A stretch of 64,000 bases of DNA from Flavobacteriales bacterium. GTDB taxonomy: Bacteria; Bacteroidota; Bacteroidia; Flavobacteriales_F; PHOS-HE28. The position numbers were made by a program, and so were the translations under genes. Position 1 is the first letter of the stretch, and the number at the start of each line of letters is the position of its first letter. The stretch is from NCBI GenBank assembly GCA_016705955.1, contig JADJKO010000014.1:41797-105796 (forward strand), given 5' to 3'. This document shows positions 46,382-58,400 of this stretch, piece by piece. Under the pieces are notes generated by a model, which saw nothing but the letters and a program-made list of their open reading frames with translations, made no database searches and had not been told where the DNA came from.

Positions 46382-47092
46382 CTCGAAGTTCTGACCGAGA
46401 TAGACCTTGCGCACGGTCTCATCGGCCGCGAGTTCCTCCGCCGTGCCTTGCTTGAGGATCTTGCCCTCGAAGAGCAGATACGCCCGGTCCGTAATGCTCA
46501 ACGTCTCCTGAACGTTGTGGTCCGTGATGAGCACGCCGATGTTCTTGCTCTTCAACTTGCTCACGATGCCTTGGATGTCCTCCACGGCGATCGGGTCCAC
46601 ACCGGCAAAGGGTTCGTCCAGAAGGATGAAGCGCGGTTCCGTGGCCAGCGCGCGGGCGATCTCCGTCCGACGTCGTTCGCCGCCGCTGAGGACATCGCCC
46701 ATGTTCTTGCGCACGTGCTGCAAGCCGAACTCATCAAGCAGTGATTCCAGTTTCGCGGCTTGCTCTTCCTTTCTCTTCCCGCTCATCTCGAGGATCGCGC
46801 GGATGTTATCCTCCACGGTGAGTTTGCGGAAGACGCTTGCTTCCTGCGGCAGGTAGCCGATCCCAAGTTTCGCGCGCTTGTACATCGCGAGGTCGGTGAT
46901 CTCGACATCGTCCAGCAGCACACGTCCTTCATTCGGCTTCACCAAGCCGACGATGGTGTAGAAGGTGGTGGTCTTCCCGGCGCCGTTCGGGCCGAGCAGA
47001 CCCACGATCTCGCCCTGGTCCACTTGCACGCTCACACCGCCGACGACCGTCCGCCGCTTGTAACGCTTGATGACGTTCTCGGTGCGCAGCAT
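46361..47092 (-). CDS. lptB: LPS export ABC transporter ATP-binding protein LptB
   Basis: ATPase of the LptB2FG transporter, on the cytoplasmic side of the inner membrane. Walker A IVGLLGPNGAGKTTTFYTIV has its P-loop at 34-41; the signature is VLSGGERRRTEIARALA, Walker B is FILLDEPFAGVDPIAVEDI, and the H-loop is LITDHNVQETLSITDRAYLL. At 243 residues it has normal size. It lies two bases after the DUF5686 gene in an apparent tatC-DUF5686-lptB transcript. Confidence 0.94.
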   Translation of the reverse strand: MLRTENVIKRYKRRTVVGGVSVQVDQGEIVGLLGPNGAGKTTTFYTIVGLVKPNEGRVLLDDVEITDLAMYKRAKLGIGYLPQEASVFRKLTVEDNIRAILEMSGKRKEEQAAKLESLLDEFGLQHVRKNMGDVLSGGERRRTEIARALATEPRFILLDEPFAGVDPIAVEDIQGIVSKLKSKNIGVLITDHNVQETLSITDRAYLLFEGKILKQGTAEELAADETVRKVYLGQNFELRRAKI

Positions 47093-47094
47093 AG

Positions 47095-49593
47095 CTAGAA
47101 GTTGATGTAGATCTTGGCCCGTATCGCGAACGGCGATGTACCCGGATGGTCGTTGTAACGCAAGCGCCAGATGATGTCCGTCCGCAGGACCTTGAAAATG
47201 TTCTCGATCCCCGCACTCGCCTCCATGTACGGTCCACGGTCCAGTGAATACATGTTCGGCAAGAGCAGCAGTTCATTGAAGTGCTTGTAGTCCAGATCAC
47301 CGGCTACGCCTTTGAAGACGGCCACTTCGCGCCACTTCAAACGGCGGAGCAGCGGTATGCGGTTGAAGAAGGCGCCTTCAAAATGATGTTCCGCAGTGAA
47401 CTGGATGTAGCGGTCGCTGATGAACTCGAAGAAGCGCATGGTGTTGAAGGAAACGTCATCAAGGTACAAGGTCTCGTTCCCGCTGTGGATCGTGAGCAAG
47501 GGATAGGGCAATGTGCCCCAGATCTTCCCGCCTTCGAGCGTGGTACGTGTCCAGCCCAACGGGCCCAATTGCCAGCGCTTGTAGATCCGGCCCACCACCT
47601 TGGTGTATTCGTAGTCGCTGTTCAATAACCCCGGTGCGCCGTACGCCAAGTGCAGTTCAAGAGTCGGGTACTTGTTGAAGCCCACGCTCAAGCGATCGAA
47701 CTCGCCGCTCACGAATGTCTCATGGTAGAGGAAGCGCGTATTGAGGGAGATCTCCGCCGTGCGAATGCTGTTCACATTCTGGATGATGAGTCCATCACTC
47801 AACTTCTCATACCTCAACGATCCCAACGGTTGGAGCGTCCGGTATCGGACCATCACCTCATTGGTGAACCCGGTGATCCACTCGCGCTCCAAGCTCGCGC
47901 GCCACTGCTCCACGTCCGTTAACTTGTTGTTCGGGTTCACGCGGAAGATGCTGCCGAGGATGTTGTCGTTCCGGAACGCGTTCACGCTCTGGCCGAGCTG
48001 CTCGATGTCATGCTTGTACCCCAACCGGTACAACAGCCGTGGCTCCTTGCTGATGAAGCCCCGCGTTGCGAACCCGAACTTGAAACGCTCGTCCAAGGTG
48101 CCGTACGCCGCATAGCCGTCGAACTCCACCCACTTGCTGAAGTCATTGCTCGTCCGCCCCCCCAAGCGGAAGCGCGCGCCCTCCACTTGGTTGAAGCTGA
48201 AGGTGGTGAAGTAGGGACCATACTCGAAGTCGCCATGCGAGTAGTAACCACTGATGATCGTGCTCACGATGTCCACATACGTGCGGAATCGTGGGATCGT
48301 CTTCATGGTATCCACCATATGGTAGATCGTGTTCTCCTTCTTCGTCAGCTGCACGTGGCGGTGCGTGTCCCAGTAATCCGCGCCGAGGCTCAGCGGATCG
48401 ATCTTCATCACCACCTGGTCGGCACCCGCATAGAATTCCGGTGCCCTGGGTTGGTTGATGACGAAGTCCTTGTAAGTGGCCGTGCGCCGACCGTAGAAAC
48501 CCTGCACCGCGGTCTTGTTCGGCTTCCCGGTATCCTTGATGATGTTGATGTCCACCACCAGTTCATCGCGGACCAGCATCCACACCTCTCTCTCCACTTG
48601 ATCGTATTCCTGCTTCACCCAGAAGCCTTGCACGAAATTCAGGTTCGCTCCTTGCGCGATCCCCGCTTCGATGCGCCGCACGGCATACGTGGTGTCGTTG
48701 ATCCATAGCGTTCCGGTGAAGGCCAGCTCCTGTACGCGCTTCGGCTTGAAATCGAGCCGGTAGCACCAGTACTTCCCCACGAACAGGCTATCGGTGAGGT
48801 AGTAGTCGTAGAACCCCTTACCGCCATCGGCGATGGGACTGACGAAGTTCTTGCCGAAGATCACGAGGAAGTTCTCGTAGATGTTCACGTTCTGGTACAT
48901 ATCACCCATGAACTGCCCGATGCTCTCGTTCTCGATCCCGCTCACCTTGGTCCCCTTGATGTGCTCGCGCTGCGTTCTGGGTTGCTGCCGGTAGTAGATA
49001 TCCGAAAGGCTCTCCGTCATGAAGATCGGGAGCGACGGTTTCGCATCCGTGCTATCGATGTTGTCGAAGATGAAGGCGAAGGGCTTGAACAATTTCTTCT
49101 TCGTGAACTCCTCGGTGATGTTGTTCAGGTCGAACTCGATCTTGTTGTAGGCTTCATACTGGTACGCCGCCAGCTTTTCGCGGTTGTTCACCGGTTTGTT
49201 GCGGATCACCCTGCGCAGGACCGCGAACGCTGGATTCTCACCGGATGGTTTGATCACCACCTCAGCCAGTGAAGTGGAACTCGGCTCCAGCTTCACATCA
49301 AGGACCTGCGTGCGTTCCTTCTTCACCGCGATGCTGCGTGGCATGTACCCGACGAAGGAGAGGATAAGCGAATCCGTGGCGTAGTACGTCTCCAACCTGT
49401 ACTTGCCATCCATATCACTGGTCGTCCCGATACGACTATCCTGGAAGATGATGTTCACGAAGGGCAATGGCTCCCCGGTCTTCGCATCCGTGATCCTCCC
49501 GCTTACCACCGTGTTCTGGCCAACGCTCGCTAGCGTGAGCAGCACCGGAACGATACCCTGAAGAACGCGGCGAAGGATCATCGTCAACCTCAT
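47095..49593 (-). CDS. DUF5686 / carboxypeptidase-like regulatory-domain outer-membrane protein
   Basis: Exported, beta-rich protein of 832 residues. Signal peptide: MRLTMILRRVLQGIVPVLLT. A carboxypeptidase-regulatory-like domain follows (VSGRITDAKTGEPLPFVNI; FQDSRIGTTSDMDGKYRLE; SLILSFVGYMPRSIAV). The long DUF5686 region contains VVIKPSGENPAFAVLRRVIR and many alternating strands to a final YNDHPGTSPFAIRAKIYINF, consistent with an outer-membrane barrel. The function is unknown. The ATG overlaps the tatC stop as ATGA and lptB follows, so it may assist lipopolysaccharide or surface-protein assembly. Confidence 0.85.
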   Translation of the reverse strand: MRLTMILRRVLQGIVPVLLTLASVGQNTVVSGRITDAKTGEPLPFVNIIFQDSRIGTTSDMDGKYRLETYYATDSLILSFVGYMPRSIAVKKERTQVLDVKLEPSSTSLAEVVIKPSGENPAFAVLRRVIRNKPVNNREKLAAYQYEAYNKIEFDLNNITEEFTKKKLFKPFAFIFDNIDSTDAKPSLPIFMTESLSDIYYRQQPRTQREHIKGTKVSGIENESIGQFMGDMYQNVNIYENFLVIFGKNFVSPIADGGKGFYDYYLTDSLFVGKYWCYRLDFKPKRVQELAFTGTLWINDTTYAVRRIEAGIAQGANLNFVQGFWVKQEYDQVEREVWMLVRDELVVDINIIKDTGKPNKTAVQGFYGRRTATYKDFVINQPRAPEFYAGADQVVMKIDPLSLGADYWDTHRHVQLTKKENTIYHMVDTMKTIPRFRTYVDIVSTIISGYYSHGDFEYGPYFTTFSFNQVEGARFRLGGRTSNDFSKWVEFDGYAAYGTLDERFKFGFATRGFISKEPRLLYRLGYKHDIEQLGQSVNAFRNDNILGSIFRVNPNNKLTDVEQWRASLEREWITGFTNEVMVRYRTLQPLGSLRYEKLSDGLIIQNVNSIRTAEISLNTRFLYHETFVSGEFDRLSVGFNKYPTLELHLAYGAPGLLNSDYEYTKVVGRIYKRWQLGPLGWTRTTLEGGKIWGTLPYPLLTIHSGNETLYLDDVSFNTMRFFEFISDRYIQFTAEHHFEGAFFNRIPLLRRLKWREVAVFKGVAGDLDYKHFNELLLLPNMYSLDRGPYMEASAGIENIFKVLRTDIIWRLRYNDHPGTSPFAIRAKIYINF

Positions 49594-50396
49594 CCGACGC
49601 TAGAGGGGGATCTCGCAGCACGCAGCATGCGACGTTGCACCCGTGCGCTGATGCCGATGCTCGATTCATAGAGCAGGATCAGCGGTCCGGAGACGATCAA
49701 TTGGCTGATCACATCCGGCGGGGTGAGGATAGCGGCGATCAAAAGGATGCCAACATAGGCATGACGGCGGTATTGACGAAGCACGGCCGGACCGATGATC
49801 CCAAGCCTGCTAAGGACAAGAACGATCAGCGGCATCTCGAAGACCAGGCCGGTCCACAGGGTCACTTGGGTGATGATGCCGATGAAGCTCTCCAACGCGA
49901 AGTTGTTGGCCACGCTCGGACTCACTTGATAGTTCCCGAAGAACTGCACACTGAGCGGCGCCAACATGTAGTATCCGAACAACACACCCAAGGTGAAGAG
50001 GAAGGAACCGAAGAACACGAACCACCGCAATGCCTTCCGCTCCTTCTCCCGCAGGCCCGGCCCGATGAAGCGCCAGATCTCCCAGAGGATGTAAGGGAAC
50101 GCGATGATGAAGCCCGCGACGAAGGCCACGGTCATGTGAGTCATGAACTGCCCACTGACCGGCAGGTTCTGCAAGGTGAATCCCAGTTCGCTGATGCAGA
50201 TGCCCGGCATGTTCAACAATTCGCCGAGTTTGCAGAAGCCACGATAGGTGATGAAGTGCGGATCACGCGCGGCCAACACCACATCCTCGAAGACGAAGGT
50301 CTTGAACACGAAGGCGAGTACGAAGCCGACGGCGATGGCGATGGCGGATCGCACCAAGGTCCACCGGAGTTCCTCCAAGTGTTCCAGGAAGGTCAT
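49590..50396 (-). CDS. tatC: Twin-arginine translocase subunit TatC
   Basis: Six-helix receptor of the Tat pathway for folded proteins. The characteristic N-terminus MTFLEHLEELRWTLVRSAIA is followed by FVAGFIIAFPYILWEIWRFI and PGLREKERKALRWFVFFGS, the conserved second loop, and later GLVFEMPLIVLVLSRLGII and AAILTPPDVISQLIVSGPLI. Length 268 residues. The ATG is the first to give the conserved EHLEELR motif near the N-terminus. No tatA is in the window. Confidence 0.93.
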   Translation of the reverse strand: MTFLEHLEELRWTLVRSAIAIAVGFVLAFVFKTFVFEDVVLAARDPHFITYRGFCKLGELLNMPGICISELGFTLQNLPVSGQFMTHMTVAFVAGFIIAFPYILWEIWRFIGPGLREKERKALRWFVFFGSFLFTLGVLFGYYMLAPLSVQFFGNYQVSPSVANNFALESFIGIITQVTLWTGLVFEMPLIVLVLSRLGIIGPAVLRQYRRHAYVGILLIAAILTPPDVISQLIVSGPLILLYESSIGISARVQRRMLRAARSPSSVG

Positions 50397-50453
50397 TTCG
50401 CTGCCTGCTCGCGCCAAGTGGGGTGGATAGGTCCACCAACAAGCGGACCCGGC

Positions 50454-50461
50454 CAAAGATA
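50454..50461 (-). promoter_or_regulatory. -7 box for the tatC operon
   Basis: Minus-strand TATCTTTG is an exact TAnnTTTG match 57 bases before the tatC ATG. Confidence 0.45.
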
Positions 50462-50553
50462 GCCGGGTGTCTTGGCAAGCATCAGAGCGACGCGCACTTT
50501 TCAACGATGATCCACGTTCGACGAATACTTAACGAAGGTTGGCAGCATGTCAG

Positions 50554-50583
50554 TTTGTGATCCCTCCGGATGACCTACATTTA
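50554..50583 (+). promoter_or_regulatory. Full promoter of recQ
   Basis: TTTG is followed by an 18-base spacer and TACATTTA, one base from TAnnTTTG. The -7 box ends 29 bases before the recQ ATG. Confidence 0.6.
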
Positions 50584-50612
50584 AGCATTCAACTATTTCT
50601 CGCTCCTTTTCC

Positions 50613-52805
<2,193 letters not shown>

Positions 52806-52866
52806 GAAAGGTTGTTGGTTGTCCGTTGTTCGTTCGCGCAAGCCCTCCCGCATAGGCTGATCACTC

Positions 52867-53202
52867 ATGAGCCCAGAAGAACTCGGTCTTGTTGCGCGCT
52901 ACGTGTGCAAGCTGCTCGTGGAGCGGCGCTTCACTGAACTCGAAGAAGCCAGCAATGGCGTTCGTCTCTCTGCCGATGCGATCGAGGATGCACTCGCCGA
53001 TCTCCCTCAACCGTTGGTGATGCCGCCGGAGCAGAGTTGGAAGAACCTCCAAGCGACCGCTGTCCGGAACTGGCCCGGCGCATTCGCCGTGACCTTTGAC
53101 CTGTGGACCGCGCGTGGCCGTAGCGACCTGATGGTGGAACTCACATTGCACACCAAGGACGGTAAGCCGATGATCGAGGTGGATGATATCGGGGTGCGGT
53201 AG
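52867..53202 (+). CDS. DUF7668-like small protein
   Basis: Cytosolic protein of 111 residues: MSPEELGLVARYVCKLLVE, then FTELEEASNGVRLSADAIED and a C-terminal strand region FDLWTARGRSDLMVELTLH, MIEVDDIGVR. This order (helix, NGVRLSA, then SDLxxELT and the final IEVDDI) fits the DUF7668 group; the family call is by pattern. The function is unknown. Confidence 0.65.
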   Translation: MSPEELGLVARYVCKLLVERRFTELEEASNGVRLSADAIEDALADLPQPLVMPPEQSWKNLQATAVRNWPGAFAVTFDLWTARGRSDLMVELTLHTKDGKPMIEVDDIGVR

Positions 53203-53227
53203 GATCGCTCGTGTCAGCGGTCCCGGA

Positions 53228-53527
53228 TCAGCCTTGCATTGTTTCCGGGTCTCTTCTTGAATCGAAGATCTCCGGGATATAGATGGTCTTGCCGTGGATC
53301 CTGTAGATGATCTTCAACGGGCCGACGATCACTCTTCGATGCTCCATACCCAAGTGCTCCAATCACGGCTCCACTTGGCCTCCCCGTGGGAATTTCTGAA
53401 TGAGCTTGATGGCAGTGAACACCTCCTGTTCAACCCGCAAAGCCGTCGCTGGTCCGAACCGGTCCAGCACCTGCGCCAAGGCCCGGTCCAGATCGGACCA
53501 TGCCTTCTCCGCAACCACCACGGTCAT
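53228..53527 (-). pseudogene. ParE/RelE-type toxin with in-frame TGA at codon 55
   Basis: Read through, the gene gives a ParE/RelE-like protein. The first part is MTVVVAEKAWSDLDRALAQV to AIKLIQKFPRGGQVEP. A TGA (53363-53365) is followed in the same frame by LEHLGMEHRRVIVGPLKIIY and GKTIYIPEIFDSRRDPETMQ, with the typical strand pattern and final stop. No indel is needed, so one base change (TGG or CGA to TGA) would explain it. The ATG overlaps the antitoxin stop as ATGA, as in functional toxin-antitoxin operons. Either an inactivated toxin or a sequencing error. Confidence 0.72.
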
Positions 53528-53787
53528 GACTTCCTCTTCTTCGTGTTGTTGGCCGCTATACTCCCACGCAGGGAGTTCGAGATCCGTTTCTCGAAAGTCG
53601 CGAGGCTCATTGTGCGGCCCGCCGAGATATCCGCTTCACCTGCCAACACAGCGGCCTCCATGCGCTGATGAAGTTCCTCCGTTGACGTCCCGGCAGCGAG
53701 CATATCATGCACCTCTTGTAGGAGATACGGATCGCTTCGTCGATTCAGGAGACTGATGATCCGCTTTCTGAGTGCGAGGCTGGTCAT
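53524..53787 (-). CDS. Putative type II antitoxin
   Basis: Small protein of 87 residues: MTSLALRKRIISLLNRRSDP, then YLLQEVHDMLAAGTSTEELH, and a middle EAAVLAGEADISAGRTMSLA with a basic tail. The position directly upstream of, and overlapping, the ParE/RelE-like toxin makes it the partner antitoxin. It has a helical, acidic character but no DNA-binding motif that I can name. Confidence 0.7.
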   Translation of the reverse strand: MTSLALRKRIISLLNRRSDPYLLQEVHDMLAAGTSTEELHQRMEAAVLAGEADISAGRTMSLATFEKRISNSLRGSIAANNTKKRKS

Positions 53788-53796
53788 GGTCGAAAG

Positions 53797-55027
53797 TTAT
53801 GCTCCCAATTCCTTGATCGCACTCCACGCCATCACCCCCGCTCCTATCGCCAGCGCGTCCTCATCGATGTCGAACTCCGCGCGGTGCAACCCGGATGTTG
53901 TTCCAGCCTTTGCGCTGTTACCCGTTCCAAGTCGGTAGAAGCATGCAGGCATCACCTGCCCGTAGTACGCGAAGTCCTCGGCGCCCATGCGGATGTCCAT
54001 CTCGACCACGTTCTCCTTGCCGACAAATTCCTCCGCAACTGCACGCAACCGCGCCGTGAGTTCCGGATCGTTCACCACCGGTGGTGATCCTTTCACCAAG
54101 CGGAAGTCCACCTCACCGCCCATGCTTTGAGCGATCTCCGAACCTGATCCTTGGCAAGAGTGCATGCAGTTCACGGCGCAGCGCTTCGCTGAAGGTTCGT
54201 AAGGTGCCATCGATCACCACGATATCGGGGACGATGTTGGTCGCACCGTTCGCGATGACCTTGCCGAAGCTCAGGATCATGGGTTCGCCCTTCGGGACCG
54301 CCTTCGCGGCTTCCTCGTACAGTGCAGGGAGCAATCGTGCCGCGATGAGGATCGGGTCCACGAGCTTCGGCCGCGACGCTGCGTGTCCGCCTTTGCCCTT
54401 CACCGTGAGGTAGAGTTCATCCGCCGCAGCCATGAACGGTCCGCTTCGGAAGCCGACCATGCCAATAGCAAGCTCCGGTGTAACGTGTTGACCCGCGATG
54501 CCTGATGGCTTGGGGTTATCCAGAACACCTTCCTTCACTATGAGTGAAGCACCTCCGGGTTCCTTCTCCTCGCCGGGTTGGAAGACGAGCATCACCGCAC
54601 CGGACCATTCCTTTCGCATCCGGTGCAGCGCGATCCCCGCACCGAGCACCATGCTCGTGTGCGCATCGTGACCGCACGCATGCATCACGCCGGGGTTGGT
54701 GGAACAGTACGCCGACTTACCAACCTCATGGATCGGCAGTGCATCCATGTCTGCGCGCAACGCGAAACAGCGGTCCGACTTCGCTGCCTCGCCGTGTACG
54801 ATCGCGATCAGACCTGTGCCCTTCGCATCGGGCGTAAGACGCGCGACGTTCTCGCGTACCTCGATGCCTTCCTTCTTCAGCAGTTCCGCTACGAAGGCAA
54901 CCGTGTTGTATTCTTGGAAAGACAGCTCCGGATGCTGGTGCAGATGGCGTCGCCATTTCACCATATCCGCATGAAGAGCGGCGACCGTTCGCTGCACTTC
55001 TGCTTTCAACGGAGCGGAGGGTTTCAT
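53797..55027 (-). CDS. M20 family amidohydrolase (one frameshift)
   Basis: Zinc-dependent amidohydrolase, such as an N-acyl amino acid hydrolase or IAA-amido hydrolase. Metal ligands and catalytic residues: MHACGHDAHTSMVLGAGIAL, VFQPGEEKEPGGASLIV, IAGQHVTPELAIGMVGFRSG and, past the frame change, GMGAEDFAYYGQVM-type sequence (RMGAEDFAYYGQVMPACFY) and TSGLHRAEFDIDEDALAIGA. Dimerisation domain has VKGKGGHAASRPKLVDPI. Near 54150 the frame changes after RRELHALLPRI, continuing SEIAQSMGGEVDFRLVKG. The corrected length is about 405 residues. Confidence 0.88.
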
Positions 55028-55028
55028 A

Positions 55029-55093
55029 CCGAGCGGAGCCGAGGTTTGTATGCCGAGCGGAGCCGAGGTTTGTATGCCGAGCGGAGCCGAGGC
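55029..55093. repeat. Tandem 24-bp repeat, three copies
   Basis: The unit CCGAGCGGAGCCGAGGTTTG plus TATG recurs with a period of 24 bases, beginning at 55029, 55053 and 55077; the third copy is cut short. It fills the gap between the TauE/SafE stop and the M20 start. It may be a variable-number repeat. Confidence 0.8.
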
Positions 55094-55094
55094 A

Positions 55095-55472
55095 TCACCT
55101 GCCGAGGATGAGCTTGATGGCCACGAAGAGCATGATCACACCGAAGACGCGCTTCACGGTATCCGCTGGAAGTGCGAGTGCTCCCTTGCTGCCGAAGTAA
55201 CCGCCCGCAACGAATGCGACCGCTATAACGATCACGATCTTCCAATCGATCATGCCTTGCTTCCAATAATTCCGGACGGCCAGAAGGACCACCGGGAACA
55301 TGAGCACGGCCAAACTGGTTCCCTGCGCTTGGTGCTGATCGTAACCGAGCAGCCAGATCATCGCGGGCACCATGATGATGCCCCCTCCCACTCCTACGAA
55401 CCCGCTGAGGATGCCCGCGAGCAGGCCTATGATGATGAGTACGCCAACGGTCTGTAGATCCATGCCCATCAT
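55095..55472 (-). CDS. Half-size TauE/SafE family sulfite exporter-like protein
   Basis: Membrane protein of 125 residues with about four helices: VLIIIGLLAGILSGFVGVGG and GIIMVPAMIWLLGYDQHQAQ carry the family signature GGGxxxVP, then VLMFPVVLLAVRNYWKQ, IVIAVAFVAGGYFGSKG and the end RVFGVIMLFVAIKLILGR. Full members have about 250 residues in two such halves; this is one half and may work as a dimer. Its ATG overlaps the upstream stop as TGATG. Confidence 0.82.
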   Translation of the reverse strand: MMGMDLQTVGVLIIIGLLAGILSGFVGVGGGIIMVPAMIWLLGYDQHQAQGTSLAVLMFPVVLLAVRNYWKQGMIDWKIVIVIAVAFVAGGYFGSKGALALPADTVKRVFGVIMLFVAIKLILGR

Positions 55473-58400
55473 CAGATATCGAGGCTGAGGGAGAAGTGGA
55501 ACACACGCGGCAGCACTACGCCATCATCAATACCCCACGCCCAATCGGCACGGACGAAGTAACCGAGCAGACGTGTGCGCAGTCCGAATCCATAGCTGGC
55601 AATGATCGGTTCGCGACGACTGTTCAGTGTGATGGTGAGCGGGTTCCGGTAGATGTTGATGCGGTTGAAACTGTTGTCCTGCGAATAGGGATCGCTGCCG
55701 GTCCACGCCGCGCCCATATCGCCGAAGGCCGCGACCTGCAAATGATTGAAGAGATCGGAACGGATCGGGCGATTGATCAGGTAGCGGACGATGGGTACGC
55801 GCAATTCGGTGTTGAAGAGTGCGAAGCTGGTACCGTTGCGAGCGTTGTAGAAGAAGCCGCGCATGGGCACGCTCATGGTCTGGTATTGATAGTTCTGCGA
55901 GAAATCGATCGGGATGCTCTGATCGTACTGCGCGAAGAGCCAGTTGTCCACGCCGCCGAGGAAATGGATCAGCTTGTTGGTGCCGAGCGATGAACTCCCC
56001 GACAGGCGCGTGATCCACAACAGATCGCGGTGGATGCGCAATGAGTGGCGCAGATCCAATCCCACCACTTCCATATCGCCACCCTTCTTGATCTGCTGGT
56101 AGTACTCGCCGAAGACCTTCAACTTCCAACCGGACCATAGGTTGAGTCCGCGTGGAATGGAACTGTCGTAGATCCACTCCAGCTTCAATCCCGCCGTGTT
56201 ACTCATCGCATTGGGTGCCACGAGGCTCAAGGGGTCGATGCTCTGTTGCACGTACCGATCGTTGCGATAGATCGCGGACGCGCGCACGCTCGCCAATTCG
56301 CTGAACGGCCAACTGATCTGGTAGCGCGCTTGATGCGTTTGCACTTTCACGACGCCGGTCTGCGTCACACCCTGAAATACTTGGCGCTGGAAGGTCATGC
56401 GCTTGTCCAACCGATGCTTCAGGTTCTCGTACGTCAACAGGTAATCGTTGTTGTTCAGGTCCAACGCCAATCGGAAGCCGCCCACGATACGATGGTCCTC
56501 GAACAGATCACTGATGCCCATGCGCGTGAGTCCGCTCAGACCGGGGTTCAATCCCGCTTCGCCGCTGAAGGGCTGGTAGAACTGGTTGGAGAAACTGTTG
56601 TCCACCTGCGTGATCACCTGGTCCACGGTGAAGTTGAGGTTGTAGTTCCGCTGCTCCGGATAGGTGAATGGTAGGAGCGCCGTGCTATCCACGGTGGTCG
56701 GTTTCACCGGATGTCCGGCTACGACAGGTGCTGTTGGTTGTACGGGCAACGACCCCGGTGTTTCATCACTGAACACATAGCGCCGGATGTCCACGGCATC
56801 CTCTCCGGTGCTCCGCGGCTCCTGTGGAGGCACCTTCACGACCGGGCTCATGTCATCCGACACCGAACCAGCGGTGGCCGGTCGTCGCTGGTCCGGCTTT
56901 GATCCCTCGCGACCGCTTTGCGTCGTTCGGCCATCGCTGGTGCGACCGGTATAGAAGCGGTACTTGCCATCCTTCAATTGCAACGCGGTGAAGCGCCCAC
57001 GTTCGCTGTTCACGTCCTGCTCCAGGATGGATCGTCGCAGATCGCTCAAGCGTTCATCCATCGTGAAGTAGCGGTAATGCACAATGGTATCGATCTGGCT
57101 CACCACGCTATCGTACCGCACCCGGAACCGGTTCAGGATCCCATCCACATCCGCGAGGTAGGTGTAGCTCGCGCTGTCCCATTGGAAGGGTTGCGTTTCA
57201 TTCACGCCGGGCGTCGCACTCAAGCGCGTCAGGATCCGGCTGCGCGTTTCCACATCCAACAAGTAGATGTCCTTGTTGCCGTTGATCAGGTGTACGTCCT
57301 TGAAGGTGCGCAAGGTGTCATCGTTGCGGTCGCTGCTGAAGATGATGCGCCGGTCGCCATCCACGAAGCTCGGTTCCAGGTCATCGTACTGGTCATCGGT
57401 GAGTTGCTCCTGCCGATTGCCGATCACGTAATAGAGGTAGAGGTCCGTCCGGCCATCACGCACGGCGCTGAACACCATGTTGCGCCCATCGGCACTGTAC
57501 GCCATGCTCAGGATCTTCTCCAGTTGCAACACCGGACGTTGTGTGGTCTTGCTGTCATCCAAGGTCCACGTGCGCAAGTACAGCTCGCCCTTACGCTCGA
57601 TCGCATAGCTCAGGGCCTTGCTGCCGGGATGCCACGCGAGGACCGGATAACTGCGGTCCACGATGCGGTCCAGCTTCTTCTCACCTTTCACGATGCGCCG
57701 CACTTTGCCTGTGGCCACCTCCATCACCCACACCTTGTACTGGCCCATCTCATTGCTGGTCCACGCCAACCAGCGGCCATCGGGGCTTTGCTTGAACTGC
57801 GCATAGTCCCGGTGTTTCCGTGTCTTGATCTTCACCGGCTCCAAGCCGATGTCCTGCCGGAAGCGATCCTCTTCGGCGTACTTCGCCTTGTAGTAGGCCA
57901 AGCATTCCTTGGTGAGCGTCTTCAATGAAACTCCCAGCACGAAAAGGAAACCACTTTCCGCGTTGCGGCTCACGCGCGTCATGTAGAGGATGTTCGGGAT
58001 CACCCCGGGGCCATAGACATCCGCCACGTACCGCCAGATCATGTGTCCGGCCAGCCGTGCATCATCCCCTTCCAGCCGGTTGAACTTGTCGAAGCGACCG
58101 GTCATCACCGCATCACGCACGCGGTTGTTCATCTCTGCGTTCCACGGATGTGAGTGGTAGCTGATGATCCCTTCGGTGTGCCACGGAGGAAGGGTGAGGA
58201 AGGTGGCGCTGCGGATCATCTCCCGCCAATTGCCCCCGAACATCATCTGGTCGATGATCACATGCGCGATACCGGATCGGATCTGCTGATCGAGCAACGT
58301 GTGATCACCCTCGTAGTACACGAAGATCTTGGTGCCGACGATCCGCGTAAGGCCGCCGATGTTGTTCTGGCCGGACATGCCTTCCAGCCCGATGTTGCTC

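Noticed and set aside
52806..52866. GTTGTTGGTTGTCCGTTGTTCG after recQ as a repeat element
   Set aside because: It is only a short low-complexity stretch without a second copy in the window.
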